DNA of 64,000 nt from Diogma glabrata (GCA_963693315.1 CAVNZG010001098.1:86835-150834), one strand, 5' to 3'; counted from the stretch's first letter, positions 1 through 11,019 are shown. Program-made: numbers and translations. The notes: generated by a model from the letters alone, not told the origin.

Positions 1-332
1 AAACTTCAGCATGGTATATATTTTGACCGTATACCTTTCAGTTTATATATCATTCACCAAGATTTGTTAGAACTCATTCCTCTGGCTTCCAAAAAGTATA
101 GTTTAACCCCTTGCCTATTTGAAAAGTTTTTGTGGATTTTTTATTTCACCAAAACAATAAAAAGCTTTCGATGGGTAGCGAAAATCCGAAATTCTACGTC
201 CACGCCGTACTACCTGGGTAACGCTAACCGAATTAGGCTGGTGTAGTTGAGAGGGGCAGAGTAAATACTGCTTATACTCAATGATTCTGCACCATGGCGA
301 GTCATTGGTGCCATAAAACCAATGCAACTCAA

Positions 333-494
333 GCGTCTGTTCTCCATGCTAGTGGCGGCTTGGAGCGGGCGTCTGTCTTGGATCGAGCGGCTCGCTATAT
401 AAATGTGTAGAAAGCGTCTGCTCTCCATGTAAGGGGCGGCTTTCAGCGGGCGTCTGTCTTGGATCAAGCGGCTCGCTATATAAATGTGTAAAAA
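333..494 (+). promoter_or_regulatory. Two 81-bp GC-rich monomers in RTE copy A 5' UTR
   Basis: Two tandem monomers (333-413 and 414-494) begin GCGTCTG, are strikingly GC-rich for this window and each contain CTATATAAATGTG near the end. The same pair occurs in copy B. A TATA-like motif in each unit suggests tandem promoter monomers of the kind known from some non-LTR 5' UTRs; promoter function is inference. Confidence 0.55.
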
Positions 495-593
495 GGTTGT
501 TTCTGGTGACCTTAAGATGCAGAACGAACCCATTCACGAAAATTTGAGTTGGGCGAAGGGCTAACACTCCATTTCCGTAAAAAAATACTTGTC

Positions 594-2311
594 ATGAATT
601 CTGTACACAGGCCTCGGAATATCTCGGAATCATTATTGGAACGACCTCGGAAACTGTACCCGGACTACGTTTTAAAAATGGGAACCTGGAACGTGCTAGC
701 CTCAGAAGACCAGGAGATCTCCTAAAACTCACTCAACAAGTCGAGAGCTACACACTGGATATAGTGGCATTACAAGAATTAAGATGGCCAGGCAGTGGAA
801 TCCATGAAATAGCGAAAGGATACACTCTTTATTATTGCGGTCATCAAAACGGTGGAGAATTTGGAGTTGTCTTTCTTATACACCGTCGCCTGAATCAGCA
901 TGTTATCGACTTCTGCCCAATTAATATGCGGTTATGCACACTGAGAATCCGCACGCAAAAATTCAATGTAACGATCGTCAATGTTCATGCACCTACTGAA
1001 GATAAAGCAGATGATATTAAAGACCTGTTCTTCCTAGAACTCGAAGAAGTCATCAATAACATCCCGCGGCACGATATAAAAATCGTGGTAGGTGACTTTA
1101 ATGCTCAAATCGGTACGATTGCAGAACTTAAAACACATATCGGCCCTAACAGCTTGCATCATACCAGCAACAACAACGGTTTTCGCGCAGCCGAGCTGGC
1201 TATGATGTATGATCTAGTAATTTCCAGCACTTTCTTCCCTCGCAAGAGAATTCACAAGGCAACGTGGAAATCAAATGACGGAAGAATGGAAAATCAAATC
1301 GATCACGTCATGATTTCTAAAAGACACTCTACAAGTATAACTGACGTTAGATCATACAGAGGTGCTGATATGGACTCCGATCATATGCTTGTCATCTTTA
1401 AGTACAAGTGCGAATTATCATCTACATTTAACAGATAAGCAAAAAACCGAGCGGTGGAATGTCGAAGCATTTAAACATCCGGAAACGCTGAATAAATATC
1501 AGGAAATAATAACACAAAACATAGAAGACCATGACATCTCTTCTGAGGTGCCATTAAACATACAAGAAGAATGGCAAACGCTTCAATCAACCATTATAGC
1601 CGCAGCACAAACTACAATCGGAAAACGACCACCGAAATCACACAACGAATGGTTCGACGACGAGTGTCGCCAATCCGTTGAACATAAACAAAAACTGCGA
1701 GAAAAATAGTTAACAAGAAACACCCGAAGCTCCCAAGCTGATTATCTATGCGCCAGGAAAGCCTCAGCAAAACTTCTACGTTAAAAGAAACGCGAACACA
1801 TGAAGAGCTGCATCGAAAACATCAACCAAGATGCGGCCAACGGAAATTCAAAAGAGTGCTTTGCCAATGCACGGAATACAGCCATCAAAAATGAAACAAC
1901 GAGCTTACAACAAGTGAACGTGATGTGCTGGAAGTATGGCGATCCCACTTTCAAGACCTACTGAATAGGACGAATGAAGTTCATCCTATTCGAGCAATTG
2001 CTCTATCAACTGAGGAGATATTTGTCCCTTACCCAGCAATAGAAGAAGTGGAAGCTGCCATTAAAAAACTGAAAAATGGCAAATCACCAGGTTTCGATGG
2101 AATTGCCGCAGAACTTATGAAAAATGGAGGAGCAGCTCTGGTCTCACGTATATACGATCTGATTCTTGCAATCTGGGACCTAGAAGAACTACCTGCTGAA
2201 TGGAAAACAGCTCTCATTGTTCCGCTACATAAGAAAGGTGACGTCTAAAGTGTGCAAATTATCATGGCATCGCACTGTTGAATACTGCATACAAAATACT
2301 AGCTAATGTCG
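594..2311 (+). pseudogene. Endonuclease-reverse transcriptase, RTE-like, copy A (broken)
   Basis: The frame begins at the ATG matching copy B (594) and encodes an APE-type endonuclease (motifs LQELRWPGSG, VVGDFNAQIG, NQIDHVMIS and SDHML remain readable between about 764 and 1438) followed by the start of the RT domain (about 1925-2248, with GKSPGFDG and PLHKKGD). Compared with copy B it has a 1-nt loss near 697, a stop at about 1435, a 2-nt loss just after it, stops at 1707 and about 1783, a 27-nt deletion near 1879, a 1-nt loss near 1900 and another near 2242. The catalytic YADD part of the RT is absent. It cannot make a working protein. Confidence 0.85.
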
Positions 2312-5300
2312 CAGCCGACAACAAATCGGAAAACTTCAGCAGTCGTAATTATTCGATACAAAACGAAAACGTCCAATAAACATACTGTCATTCCTATAAG
2401 AATCATAGTTTGATTAAGCTTAAATTGCAGTAAGGCGCATGTTTTGGTCTCACCTTGCAGTGACAACTTACTTCTCTGGATTTCAAAAAGCATATAGGTT
2501 TCCCTTTTATCAATTAAATTATACAAGAAGTTTATGTAAGATTATCAAGTTTTTGCCTTTTACAAGGAAATAAGTTTCAAAACAAATTTTATTCTTTGCA
2601 AATGAAATTAGTCTTTGCCCAATAACAACCGGTTGCGGTGAATTTTTACAAGCCTGTTTCATATATAGACAGAAGTTATTGCACGGTTAATAACTACGCA
2701 AAGATAGTTTTAATTGCCCAAAGAATATCATTTTCACGTTCAACTATCTTATAAAAATTCAATACAAAACTATGGAAATGGATTTGCACGTTCAGCAATC
2801 AATATCAGAAGAATAATATACAAAATTTAAATTGGTTCCGCTATATAGACGCGTTTATCATATTGTTAATTCTCCTACATAGGAACCGCAAAACAAAACT
2901 ACCTAGACTGTTAATACAAAATATCTGGCAATTGACGAACTTTTCAAAAAAAAAAATATTGCTCATGCAAAACTCTAAAATTGTGAAAAATATTATAGCG
3001 AACACATGCAGGCAGCTAGAGACAATGTTAAAACAATATGATTACAAACCGTGTTTTAGAATCAATCAACGTTTCACAAAACCATATTTTTGATTGTAAA
3101 TCACATCCTTGTAACATAGTGACATTTATTTTGACTATCTTTTTTACCTATAGACAATTTAATCAAACTTTAATCATTTTGTCATTGTTTTCATGATAAT
3201 CCCTACTACTCTGATTTTTATAACAATATGAGAATTAAATTAAATTTATCTTTCTACAACCAACTATCAAAAAACTTAATATGCAGCCAAGATAATAGAG
3301 ATTTGTTTTAACAATTATCATACAACTGAAAAACATGAAAAATAATTCCTATAACTAAATTTTTCATGGAAGCTTTGAAATTTGTTGTAGTTTCTTTAAG
3401 CTTCTCCATATCTTCAAACAACGAATAAATGGATTTACGAGAATTTATGCGATGTATTAAAATGTTAATATTATATTTTTTCTTCAGGGTAGTTAAACTG
3501 TAAAGAACTATAGTATAGTAAAACAAAGAAGACAATAAAATCGATTAGCTTCTAAACCGTTTGATTAGACTCATAAAATTTTTTGGGTCTCGATCAATAG
3601 AATCAAATCCAAGGTAATAAAAATACAAATAACCATCTGCATTAGAATGTAAACAAAATCTAAACATCGAAGCCAATTTTTTGTATTCAAACAGCATAAC
3701 CATAAAATAAAGATTCAGTTTGGGTTTCAATGTTTTTATTAGTTTTTCCTTATCGCTAATATAGGGGTACAACATAAAATTTAAGCAAAATAGAAAATGT
3801 TTACTTCTAACCATGAAACTGATTTCCTGTTTATTTCGAACTTGGTTTTCAATATTGTTTTACTTCTATTTGTTTGTTTCATTTTATGTGAATATGATAA
3901 ATCTAGAATCACAAAAAAAAATCAATTTTGATTAGCATTAAAATCACACAGAAACCCACCGACACACACATTATATTGTCAAAAATACAAAACATAAAAC
4001 GTTCGTTTGAGGTTTATTCTTGATTAAATAAAGAAAACTGATGAAATGAAATGAAATTGAAGATAGTTTGAAATAAAATGGCAAAAGCCTTTTGGGACAG
4101 TTATCTTTATTGTAGGTAGAATAATATGATAAATTTATGATAGAATTTGAAATAGAAATAAATGATAAGATAGACTTCAAACTGTTTTATTACAACTTAA
4201 ATTTTTTTATTTTAGCGTTGGTTGTCTTATGTGTTATAAAACGTAGAACTATGTTTTAAAACTAGAAATATATAAAATTTATATGTTATGTGCAATACTT
4301 TCATGATACTGCAACTTTATATTTTGAGACTAATTAGACAGCCGGAAAGTTTAGCACAGATGTATGGTTTTAAAAAGTTGTGTTGCTGGAATTATGGCTC
4401 TGAGGTCTATTTATATATTTCGCGGTCAAAAGAACTAAGCTAGATTTCTTTTCAGATCAGTTTCCTTATTAACTGGAAAGCATTTAAAACGGTTGATAAA
4501 GAATAAAAAAATTTTGCATTACGAAAAACCATAAAATTAAATATGAACCTATATAAAAGCTCACTCAAGATTAATTTTTGATCTTCTTTAAAACTTTCGC
4601 AAGATTTCTTGATGTAGTTATTTCAATTTGTATTATATTTAAATATGACCGTTTGCCAACTATAAAGCTTGGTTGAAAAATGTCTTTTTAACTCCAAACA
4701 TTAAACGACTCTTAATGCGCCAAGCTCACGGTTTTAATGTACGTATTTCGATAAACAGGGCTAAGAGAGTGAACTTAATAAACATTTTTTACTTTTATTA
4801 TACTTCTAACTTGATAAAAGTACATGCGAGGATTAAACGTAAGGATATAATTTTTCAGAAAAAAAATTTCATAAGATGAAATTGTTTCATGGTAACAATG
4901 TGTCTTAAATTGTTGTGATGAACTAAATTTCTTATTCTGAAATACACAGGAAATATTCCTTGTCAGTTGGAGTAGTGTTAATCCACCGATTCTTTTAAAT
5001 TTTGAGATCCATTTGATGCATCTAAGGTTCGACGGGGTACGATTTTATGCATCAGCTAGAAAAATAGTTAAAGGTTTTTGAATGTACCCGTCAAATCCGT
5101 CCCAATTCGTTCCGCTAATAGAAATCAAAGTTGAGTTGCTGCCACATATTAGTTATCATCTCTCAGAAAATAATTTTATAATTATCAAGAAGTAAACATA
5201 CTTCGTAAAATTGAACCTCATTTTATGATAAATCAACTCATATTTGATATTCTGGTTTGAAACTTTACTTTGCTAAGTAAATTTTACTTTGCATTGCTAA

Positions 5301-5607
5301 AATTGCATAAAAATATTTTATTTTGCAAATTATTTACATTTAAGTATGCCATGACAATTTATATATTTTTTGTTTCTGAAAATGAGATGGCAAAAGTTGT
5401 AACTATCGTTCTAATAACATTACGACTTGAATTTGAATGTATCCGTTTTTGTTTTAAATCAGTTCTAATATTTTTTTTAAATAGAGAAAAAGTTATATTT
5501 ATATTCAATTTTAATGCAATAATTGATTGTTTCGTGTGAGTTTTAATAATTTTTTTGAAACATCGTTTTTTCGTTGTTAATATTATTATTTCATAAGTTT
5601 ATAAAAT
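2312..5607. other. AT-rich stretch without recognised gene
   Basis: About 3.3 kb of AT-rich DNA. Only short chance frames occur and none resembles a known domain. A segment near 2430-2505 resembles 51555-51615 (shared TCTCACCTT and TTCTCTGGATT phrases), so at least part is dispersed repeat. Confidence 0.6.
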
Positions 5608-6590
5608 TTTTAATTCGTCTACATATTAATGTGTTACTTTATTATTGTAATTTGCGGTCGTACAGTGTCACTTTTAACTCTATATGTTGTTGATAGTAAC
5701 GCCCAAAAAAGAAAAAAAAATTTAAATTTGTATAAATTATATGAAAAATAAATATTGTTATAAAAGCAACCTTTCAATTCAAACTTTCATAGTCCAAATA
5801 AAATATTTGTTATTGTAATAGTTATACAGTTTGTTTGAAAAACTAGTACATATTTTGGTCAAAGGTTCCTTGTTCCAAAAAAATTATTTTCAGTTCAAAA
5901 TTTATGCAAAATTTAAATTTTGATTTAGATAAATTAATTAAACAATTTTTTTGAAAATATTTTGCTTGCGGCGAATAAAAAATAGTATATGAAGCACGCA
6001 CGCACGAACGTAAGCTATTTTGAACTTAATGTGGATGCAAATAACTCCACATGCGTCCAAAAACCTTAGCCTTACGGCTTTGCATCATATTCTATTATTT
6101 TCATTTTTTTATAGTTTCTACCATTTTTTCTAAAGTTGATAGAAAAATCTTTCGAAACGTAAAATAGTAGATTATGCTGCAAGGACGTAAAGCTAAAGTG
6201 CAAAATAGCTTACGTCCGTGCGTCATATACTATTTTTTATTTGCCGCAAGCAAAATATTTTGGAAAAAATTGATAAATCTAAAATTTTGCTTAAATTTAC
6301 AAATAAAAATATGTTGAACAAGTAACCTTAGACCAAAATGTTTGTTATTTTTTCAAAAAATCGTATAACTATGATAACAAAAAATTACAAATATTTTGAT
6401 TGGATTATGAAATTTGATTTGAAAGGTTGCTTTGATAAAATTTTTAATATTTTAAATAATTTTTACAAATTTAAATGTTTTTTAGTTTTTTGGACGTTAC
6501 TTTGACAACAAAATATAGAGTTCAAAAGTGACATTTACGACCACAAATCGACCAGTAATAAGGAAATGCTTTAATATACAGGCGAATAAA
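5608..6590. repeat. R1 foldback repeat, two inverted arms
   Basis: The arm at about 5608-6100 is repeated in reverse orientation at about 6158-6590. Shared landmarks read inward from each end: a CTACATATTAA-like end, ATTTGCGGTCG, a CTCTATAT/GTTGT block, GCAACCTTTCAA, AATAGTATATGA, ACGTAAGCTATTTT and TTTGCATCAT. The arms are diverged but colinear for more than 400 bp around a centre near 6125. This is the architecture of a foldback or long-TIR MITE. No coding capacity is seen. Confidence 0.75.
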
Positions 6591-6601
6591 ATAGCTATTT
6601 A

Positions 6602-6708
6602 TGTATGAAGGGCGTAAAGTATGTCTTTTCCACTTGAGAGTTGTTCGAGGCGTTAGCCGAGGGCAACAAAAACTCGAAAGCAATAGATACTTTATGCCCG
6701 AATTACAT
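6602..6708. repeat. Hairpin with GGGCGTAAAGTAT stem
   Basis: GGGCGTAAAGTAT at 6610-6622 pairs with ATACTTTATGCCC at 6687-6699 (12 of 13 positions), and flanking TATGTAT/TTACATA extends the pairing. It lies between R1 arms and is preceded by AAAATAGCTATTTATGTA, a phrase that recurs near 8620 and 22326. Confidence 0.6.
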
Positions 6709-6767
6709 ACAAGATTTTTTGTGTGAGTAAGATTCTGTATTATTTGCATAAATTAAAATACATATAT

Positions 6768-7196
6768 TTTTATTCGCCTACATATTAAAATGGTACTTTA
6801 TTACTGTGATTTGCGGCCCTAAAGTGTCACTTTTTAACTATATATTTTGTTGTCATAGTTACGTCCAAAAAAGTAAAAAACATTTGTATTTGTTTAAATT
6901 CTATAAAAACAGAAATTTTTATCAAAGCAACCCTTCAATTCAAAATTTCATTATCCAATTAAAATTATTGTTATTATTTGTTGTCATAGTTATAACTTTG
7001 ATTTAGCACAAACAATTTTTTTAAATATTTTGCTAGCGGCGAATAAAAAATAGTATATGACGCACGAACGTAAGCTATTTTGGACTTAATGTGGGTGCAA
7101 ATCTCGGCTAGCGCATCGATTTGCAAACTCCACACACGTCCAAAATCTTTAACTTTACGTCCTTGCATCATAATGTACTATTACACAAAATAGTAA
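6768..7196. repeat. R1 repeat, third arm (direct orientation)
   Basis: Colinear with the arm at 5608-6100: ends CTACATATTAAAA, then ATTTGCGGCC, TTTTGTTGTCATAGTTACGTCC, GCAACCCTTCAATTC, GCGGCGAATAAAAAATAGTA and ACGTAAGCTATTTTGGACTTAATG (the last phrases split here for length). It differs from the first arm by several indels and has a longer region before the CTTGCATCAT landmark. It shows R1 is a multi-copy family here. Confidence 0.7.
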
Positions 7197-7566
7197 ATTA
7201 ATGTTTATTGAGAAAATTGTTTAATCCAAGTAGTTTTTCGTTAGATAACTATTTTCCTAAATTTCTATAGCAACCATTTTTTTTTTAAATTTCTATATTA
7301 ATTTATTTAAAACATTTTACTTTTTAGTTTCATTTGATCTATCGTATTGCTAAGTATGCATATTTCTTGTAAAAAATTTTTTGAGAAAATTGTTAAATTC
7401 GCGTAGTATTTTGTTAATGTTTTTTCTAAAGCTTTAGCAAGCAATTTATTTAATTTTAATTAACATAATTTTAAAAACTTTTAATTTAATTTTGAAAACA
7501 AACAAAAAATGCTTAGATTAAATAATTTTCTCAAAATAAAATTTCACAAAACATATAATATGTATT
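7197..7566. other. AT-rich spacer with degenerate duplication
   Basis: No gene is seen. The phrase TTGAGAAAATTGTT occurs near 7208 and 7381 and the following ~60 bp are loosely similar, suggesting an old direct duplication of roughly 180 bp. Confidence 0.4.
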
Positions 7567-7830
7567 TTAGATTTTTGAGTTCAATTAAACTCAAGTAAGT
7601 AAAGAAGTAATTGGAATTTTTTCAATTCAAAGGTATGGTTTGAAGTTTTTCAGAAAAAAACTCCAATTCACATTTTTCGTGTTTCGGATGGGATTTGAAC
7701 CTACCCTCATCAGTGCCCGGCTCGAATCCGTGGGCAGACACGCTATCGATTACGCCGTTGAGGCGATGACAATTTCAAAGTTGAAACTTCTTCATCACTT
7801 ATTTATTTTACTTAAGTTGAATTTTTCCAC
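7567..7830 (-). repeat. tRNA-derived SINE-like repeat S1, copy 1
   Basis: On the minus strand the segment 7680-7770 reads like a degraded tRNA: an A-box-like GGCGTAATCGATAGCG is followed about 45 nt later by GGTTCAAATCC, a good match to the Pol III B box (GGTTCRANNCC). The plus-strand translation gives the peptide GFEPT, a familiar by-product of reading B boxes on the wrong strand. Nearly identical sequence recurs at 8077-8345. It is called SINE-like because a tRNA-like head is visible but a 3' tail and target duplications were not identified. Confidence 0.65.
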
Positions 7831-7944
7831 TGTCATTAGACTCCATATTATCGAAATGTTTTTACATTATATGGGATTTTTTGCATTAAATTTCTAGACA
7901 ATACTTTGTGTGAATTCATAGAATGGGGAACATTTGTATTCTAA

Positions 7945-8345
7945 TTAACATCCTAAGTCACGTTTGTATAGTCATTATTGATTGTTTCCAATCAATGTGA
8001 AATCAATGGCTGACACTTGGTCAATTTGTAGTTCTATATGTATTAACATTAGACTACGTTAAGGGAATAAATTTATTTTAGATTTTTGAGATCAATTAAA
8101 CTCAAGTAAGTAAAGAAGTAATTGGAGTTTTTTCAATTCAAAGGTATGGTTTGAAGTTTTTCAGAAAAAAACTCCAATTCACATTTTTCGTGTTTCGGAT
8201 GGGATTTGAACCTACCCTCATCAGTGCCCGGCTCGAATCCGTGGGCAGACACGCTATCGATTACGCCGTTGAGGCGATGACAATTTCAAAGTTGAAACTT
8301 CTTCATCACTTATTTATTTTACTTAAGTTGAATTTTTCCACTGTA
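7945..8345 (-). repeat. tRNA-derived SINE-like repeat S1, copy 2
   Basis: The tRNA-like head (about 8185-8285, minus strand) is almost identical to copy 1. At about 7945-8025 lies CCTAAGTCACG followed by a CAATCAATGTGAAATCAATGG-type block, which matches the corresponding block of the 492-bp units at 56080-58000 (CCTAAGTCACGTG, then CAATCAATATGAAATCAA). That common block links S1 and S2 as one superfamily with different bodies. Confidence 0.65.
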
Positions 8346-8884
8346 TCCACTGTTCCACATATTATGGAAATGTTTTTACATTATATGGGATTTTTTGCAT
8401 TAAATATAATATGTATATTTTTTGGAAATAGCCATATGTATTTTGTTCTTTTGAGTACGTTTGATGTTATCAAAAATATTTACGCTTTAGGGCGTAAAAT
8501 AGTAGTTTTAGGCATTGTTATTTCAATTTAGGCATTGTTATTTCTATAGGAAACAAAGGCTTGCTTTACGCACAATTTTTGAATTGTAAAAGTGCATTTT
8601 ACGGTTTACTCGTACAAAATAGTTATTTGTGTAACTAGTGTGCCTAAATGATACTTTGGTGTTCGAGTTGCACACAACATTTTTTCTACAACTCTTGCAT
8701 TTTATTATAATTAATTAGAATCATATTTTTATATCAAAATACCTATGAGAAATATTATTTGCGTTTTCATTAAATTAAATTTCGTTGTTATGGAAACAAC
8801 AATGTTTGAAGTCAATAAAGTTTTAAATAATGACATTTTGATATAAGCTCTGCGTTTGTGGTAAAAAAGTGTTACTTAAAAATA
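8346..8884. other. Upstream region of the tyrosine recombinase gene
   Basis: No gene is seen. It contains a small hairpin (TTTACGC/GCGTAAA, about 8480-8500), a nearby duplicated phrase TTTAGGCATTGTTATTTC, and at 8626-8649 the phrase TTTGTGTAACTAGTGTGC, which is repeated in shortened form after the gene at 10115. A promoter cannot be pinpointed. Confidence 0.45.
8626..8649 (+). repeat. Left direct repeat flanking the recombinase gene
   Basis: TTTGTGTAACTAGTGTGC followed by CTAAAT resembles TTTGTGTCAGTGTGC followed by GAAAT at 10115-10136. Crypton-type integration by recombination would leave short direct repeats at both ends. The match has a three-base gap, so the pairing is tentative. Confidence 0.35.
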
Positions 8885-9996
8885 ATGGAATTTAGTGAAA
8901 GTGAAGATGAGTTTTCTGGTACCCTACCGGAAATAAAAGATTCGGCTAACTCTGTTATTTCTAATCTTCTACCAGAGAAATCGAAGCGGCAATATGAGAA
9001 GACATATGGTCAATTTAAAGATTGGTGCGAGATGAAGAAAGCTAAAAAAATTTCAGAAAATGTTCTACTGGCATATTTGGAGGAAAAGTCTAAAAAAGTA
9101 AAGTCCGCTACTTTGTGGTCTACATATTCCATGCTGAAGGCTACACTCAACGTTAAAGAAAATGTAGACATTAGGAAATTTAATAAATTGATTCCATTTT
9201 TAAAGAAAAAATCAGTTGGATATCAAGCTAAGAAATCTCAAGTTCTAACAAGAGATCAAGTAGATAAATTTATGACTGAAACAGATGATGAAAATTACTT
9301 AATGAGAAGGTAAAAGGTAAAGAAGGTAAAATTTAAAATAATTTATTTCTTTGAATATCATTAAAATACATAGTTCATTTTAGATTGTTATCCATAATCA
9401 TGTCTGGTGCATGTCGCCGTGACGAATTGGTTAAAATGACTATCGACGACCTAGAAGATAAGGGATCTATTTTAATTGTCAAAGTGCTGGATACTAAAAA
9501 TTATATTCAACGCACATTTACAGTTTCCAATTTGGACTATATAAATCTTTATCGAAAATATTTAAGTCTTCGGCCAAAAAATGCCAGTAATCCACGTATG
9601 GTCGTTAAATACCAAAACAATAAATGTATTAATCAAGTTGTGGGTATTAATACGATTGGAGCAGTACCTTCTTTGATAGCAAAGTACTTGAATTTGACAA
9701 ATCCTGAAACTTACACTGGACATTGCTTTAGGAGAACGTCCGCTACTTTACTAGCTAATGCAGGGGCCGATATATGCAGTCTGAAACGCCACGGAGGATG
9801 GAAATCCTCGACTGTGGCCGAAGGGTACATTGAGGATTCAATCCAGAATAAAATATTGATTTCAAATAAAATATTAAATTGTGAAATTAACAATTCTGCT
9901 CCATCAACATCAAAAGCAACTAACTTTGCAATTCCAGGATTAAATATTGGAACATGCAATGACTGTACCATTAATATTAATTTTAATAAAAATTAG
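8885..9996 (+). CDS. Crypton-like tyrosine recombinase (two exons)
   Basis: Exon 1 (8885-9309) and exon 2 (9384-9996) flank a 74-bp intron that begins AG|GTAAAA and ends TTCATTTTAG|A; joining them restores one frame of 345 residues. The ATG at 8885 opens an acidic start (MEFSESEDEF). Residues about 30-130 look like the helical N-terminal DNA-binding part of phage-integrase-fold proteins. The catalytic set of tyrosine recombinases is complete: R153 (RRDEL), K180 in the beta-hairpin (DTKNY), H255-x-x-R258 (HCFRR), H278/W281 (HGGW) and Y290 (EGY). Such proteins cut and rejoin DNA through a 3'-phosphotyrosine. Very similar stand-alone proteins are widespread in insects and related to Cryptons (family knowledge). 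AATAAA at 10030 may be the poly(A) signal. It could be an active element gene or a domesticated one; an intron and an intact frame do not decide which. Confidence 0.85.
9310..9383 (+). other. Intron in tyrosine recombinase gene
   Basis: The 74-bp interval has a GTAAAA donor and a T-rich TTTTAG acceptor. Reading through it gives an in-frame stop at 9311, whereas splicing restores the codon AG|A (Arg142) and a continuous recombinase domain. Confidence 0.85.
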
Positions 9997-10114
9997 AATA
10001 TTATAAGTTTTTGGTTTTTGTTATAATTTAATAAAATTAAAATGTACCATAATTTTTCGAATTTGAATTAATTGAAGTTTCATCCTAAATCACCCTCCCT
10101 TGTCTATACTCCTG

Positions 10115-10143
10115 TTTGTGTCAGTGTGCGAAATATTTCGCAC
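10115..10143 (+). repeat. Right direct repeat and 18-bp perfect palindrome
   Basis: TTTGTGTCAGTGTGC at 10115 runs into the perfect palindrome GTGCGAAATATTTCGCAC (10126-10143). Tyrosine recombinases bind inverted half-sites around a short core, so this is a candidate recombination site downstream of the recombinase gene. A related half-site, GTGCGCGAAAT, follows at about 10149. Confidence 0.45.
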
Positions 10144-11019
10144 CCTAGTGCGCGAAATAAATTTTAACCTTAAATGAAAAAAAGTGACACTTCGCAAACT
10201 GACATAAATGCGCAAACATCATTTTTTTTTGACAGTTGTAGAAAAACTAATTTTATAATAAAACCTGTAGGCTTCTCGTTTGCCAAAGATTTGTTGCTAT
10301 TTTTTAGTTTTACACTGCCTACTATTATTTTTTAAAGAACGATTAAAAAATGTATTAATGATTTTTGAAAAATGATCACTTCGCAAAATTTCTAAGTGGC
10401 ATTTATTTAAGAAAAATGTTTATGCATTGAAAGAATCGATTTAAAACAAATAGGCTTAAAAATAACATTGATTTGAGTCCTGCTGCTAAATTCTCTAGCC
10501 GTGAAGCCATGGTGTTTAAATTTCTTTATTGCTTTTCATTACAAAAACAAATCACTTCGCCACTTCACAGTTACAAAATTTAGCTGTACGTTGGCAAACA
10601 TACGATATTTTAGTATTTTATTGATTAAGTGCATTACTTTGCTATGCTACCGTCATCTTTAGACTATAAGTAGCACGAGTTCAACCGATAGGAATTATAC
10701 ATTCTTTTTAAAATTATTAAAACCTTAAATATATATATAACGTAAAATGTGTTTTATGTACTATGTAAAAAAGTAAAATACTGTGTATAGTTAAGTAAGA
10801 TTAACCAAACACAAAACCTACTTTTTTTATGCGAAATGTCAATTCACTAGTGAAAAAGAATAACAAATTATAGTTGCTATAGTTTTTCATATAATTTTAC
10901 AAAGTATTTTAAACAACGTAGCCATGAAAAAAAGAATATGAATTTTGAATGTTTTGTTGTCGATTTCTAACTTTATAATTTATAGTAAATATCGATTATA
11001 TATATATATAAACTATCAT
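10144..11019. other. AT-rich stretch without recognised gene
   Basis: No coding region is visible. Repeated ACTTCGC phrases occur at about 10193, 10379 and 10554. The segment is otherwise AT-rich without clear structure. Confidence 0.5.

Larger units (their letters stand above)
173..2311 (+). mobile_element. RTE-like non-LTR retrotransposon, copy A (5'-complete, 3'-truncated, decayed)
   Basis: This stretch aligns by eye with the full-length copy B at 59193-62612, starting at the same GGGTAG end and carrying the same 5' UTR, endonuclease and first part of the reverse transcriptase. Homology stops at about 2311, inside the RT fingers region, where unrelated sequence begins. Non-LTR elements normally lose their 5' end, so loss of the 3' end points to a later deletion or rearrangement. 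No target-site duplication can be assigned because the 3' end is missing. Confidence 0.85.

Noticed and set aside
210..567. Minus-strand frames across the RTE 5' UTR monomers
   Set aside because: They arise from a GC-rich tandem repeat with few stops, and the same happens at 59229-59586; no domain is seen.
2863..5539. Several 60-90 aa frames between 2.8 and 5.5 kb
   Set aside because: They are AT-rich chance frames, many with non-ATG starts, without domains or repeats in other copies.
7680..7770. Functional tRNA gene
   Set aside because: A and B boxes are visible but the acceptor stem and anticodon arm do not fold convincingly; tRNA-derived repeat preferred.
7640..8531. Frames encoding RMGFEPTLISARLESVGRHA
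   Set aside because: The GFEPT peptide is the reverse-strand translation of a Pol III B box; the sequence is a SINE-like repeat, not a gene.
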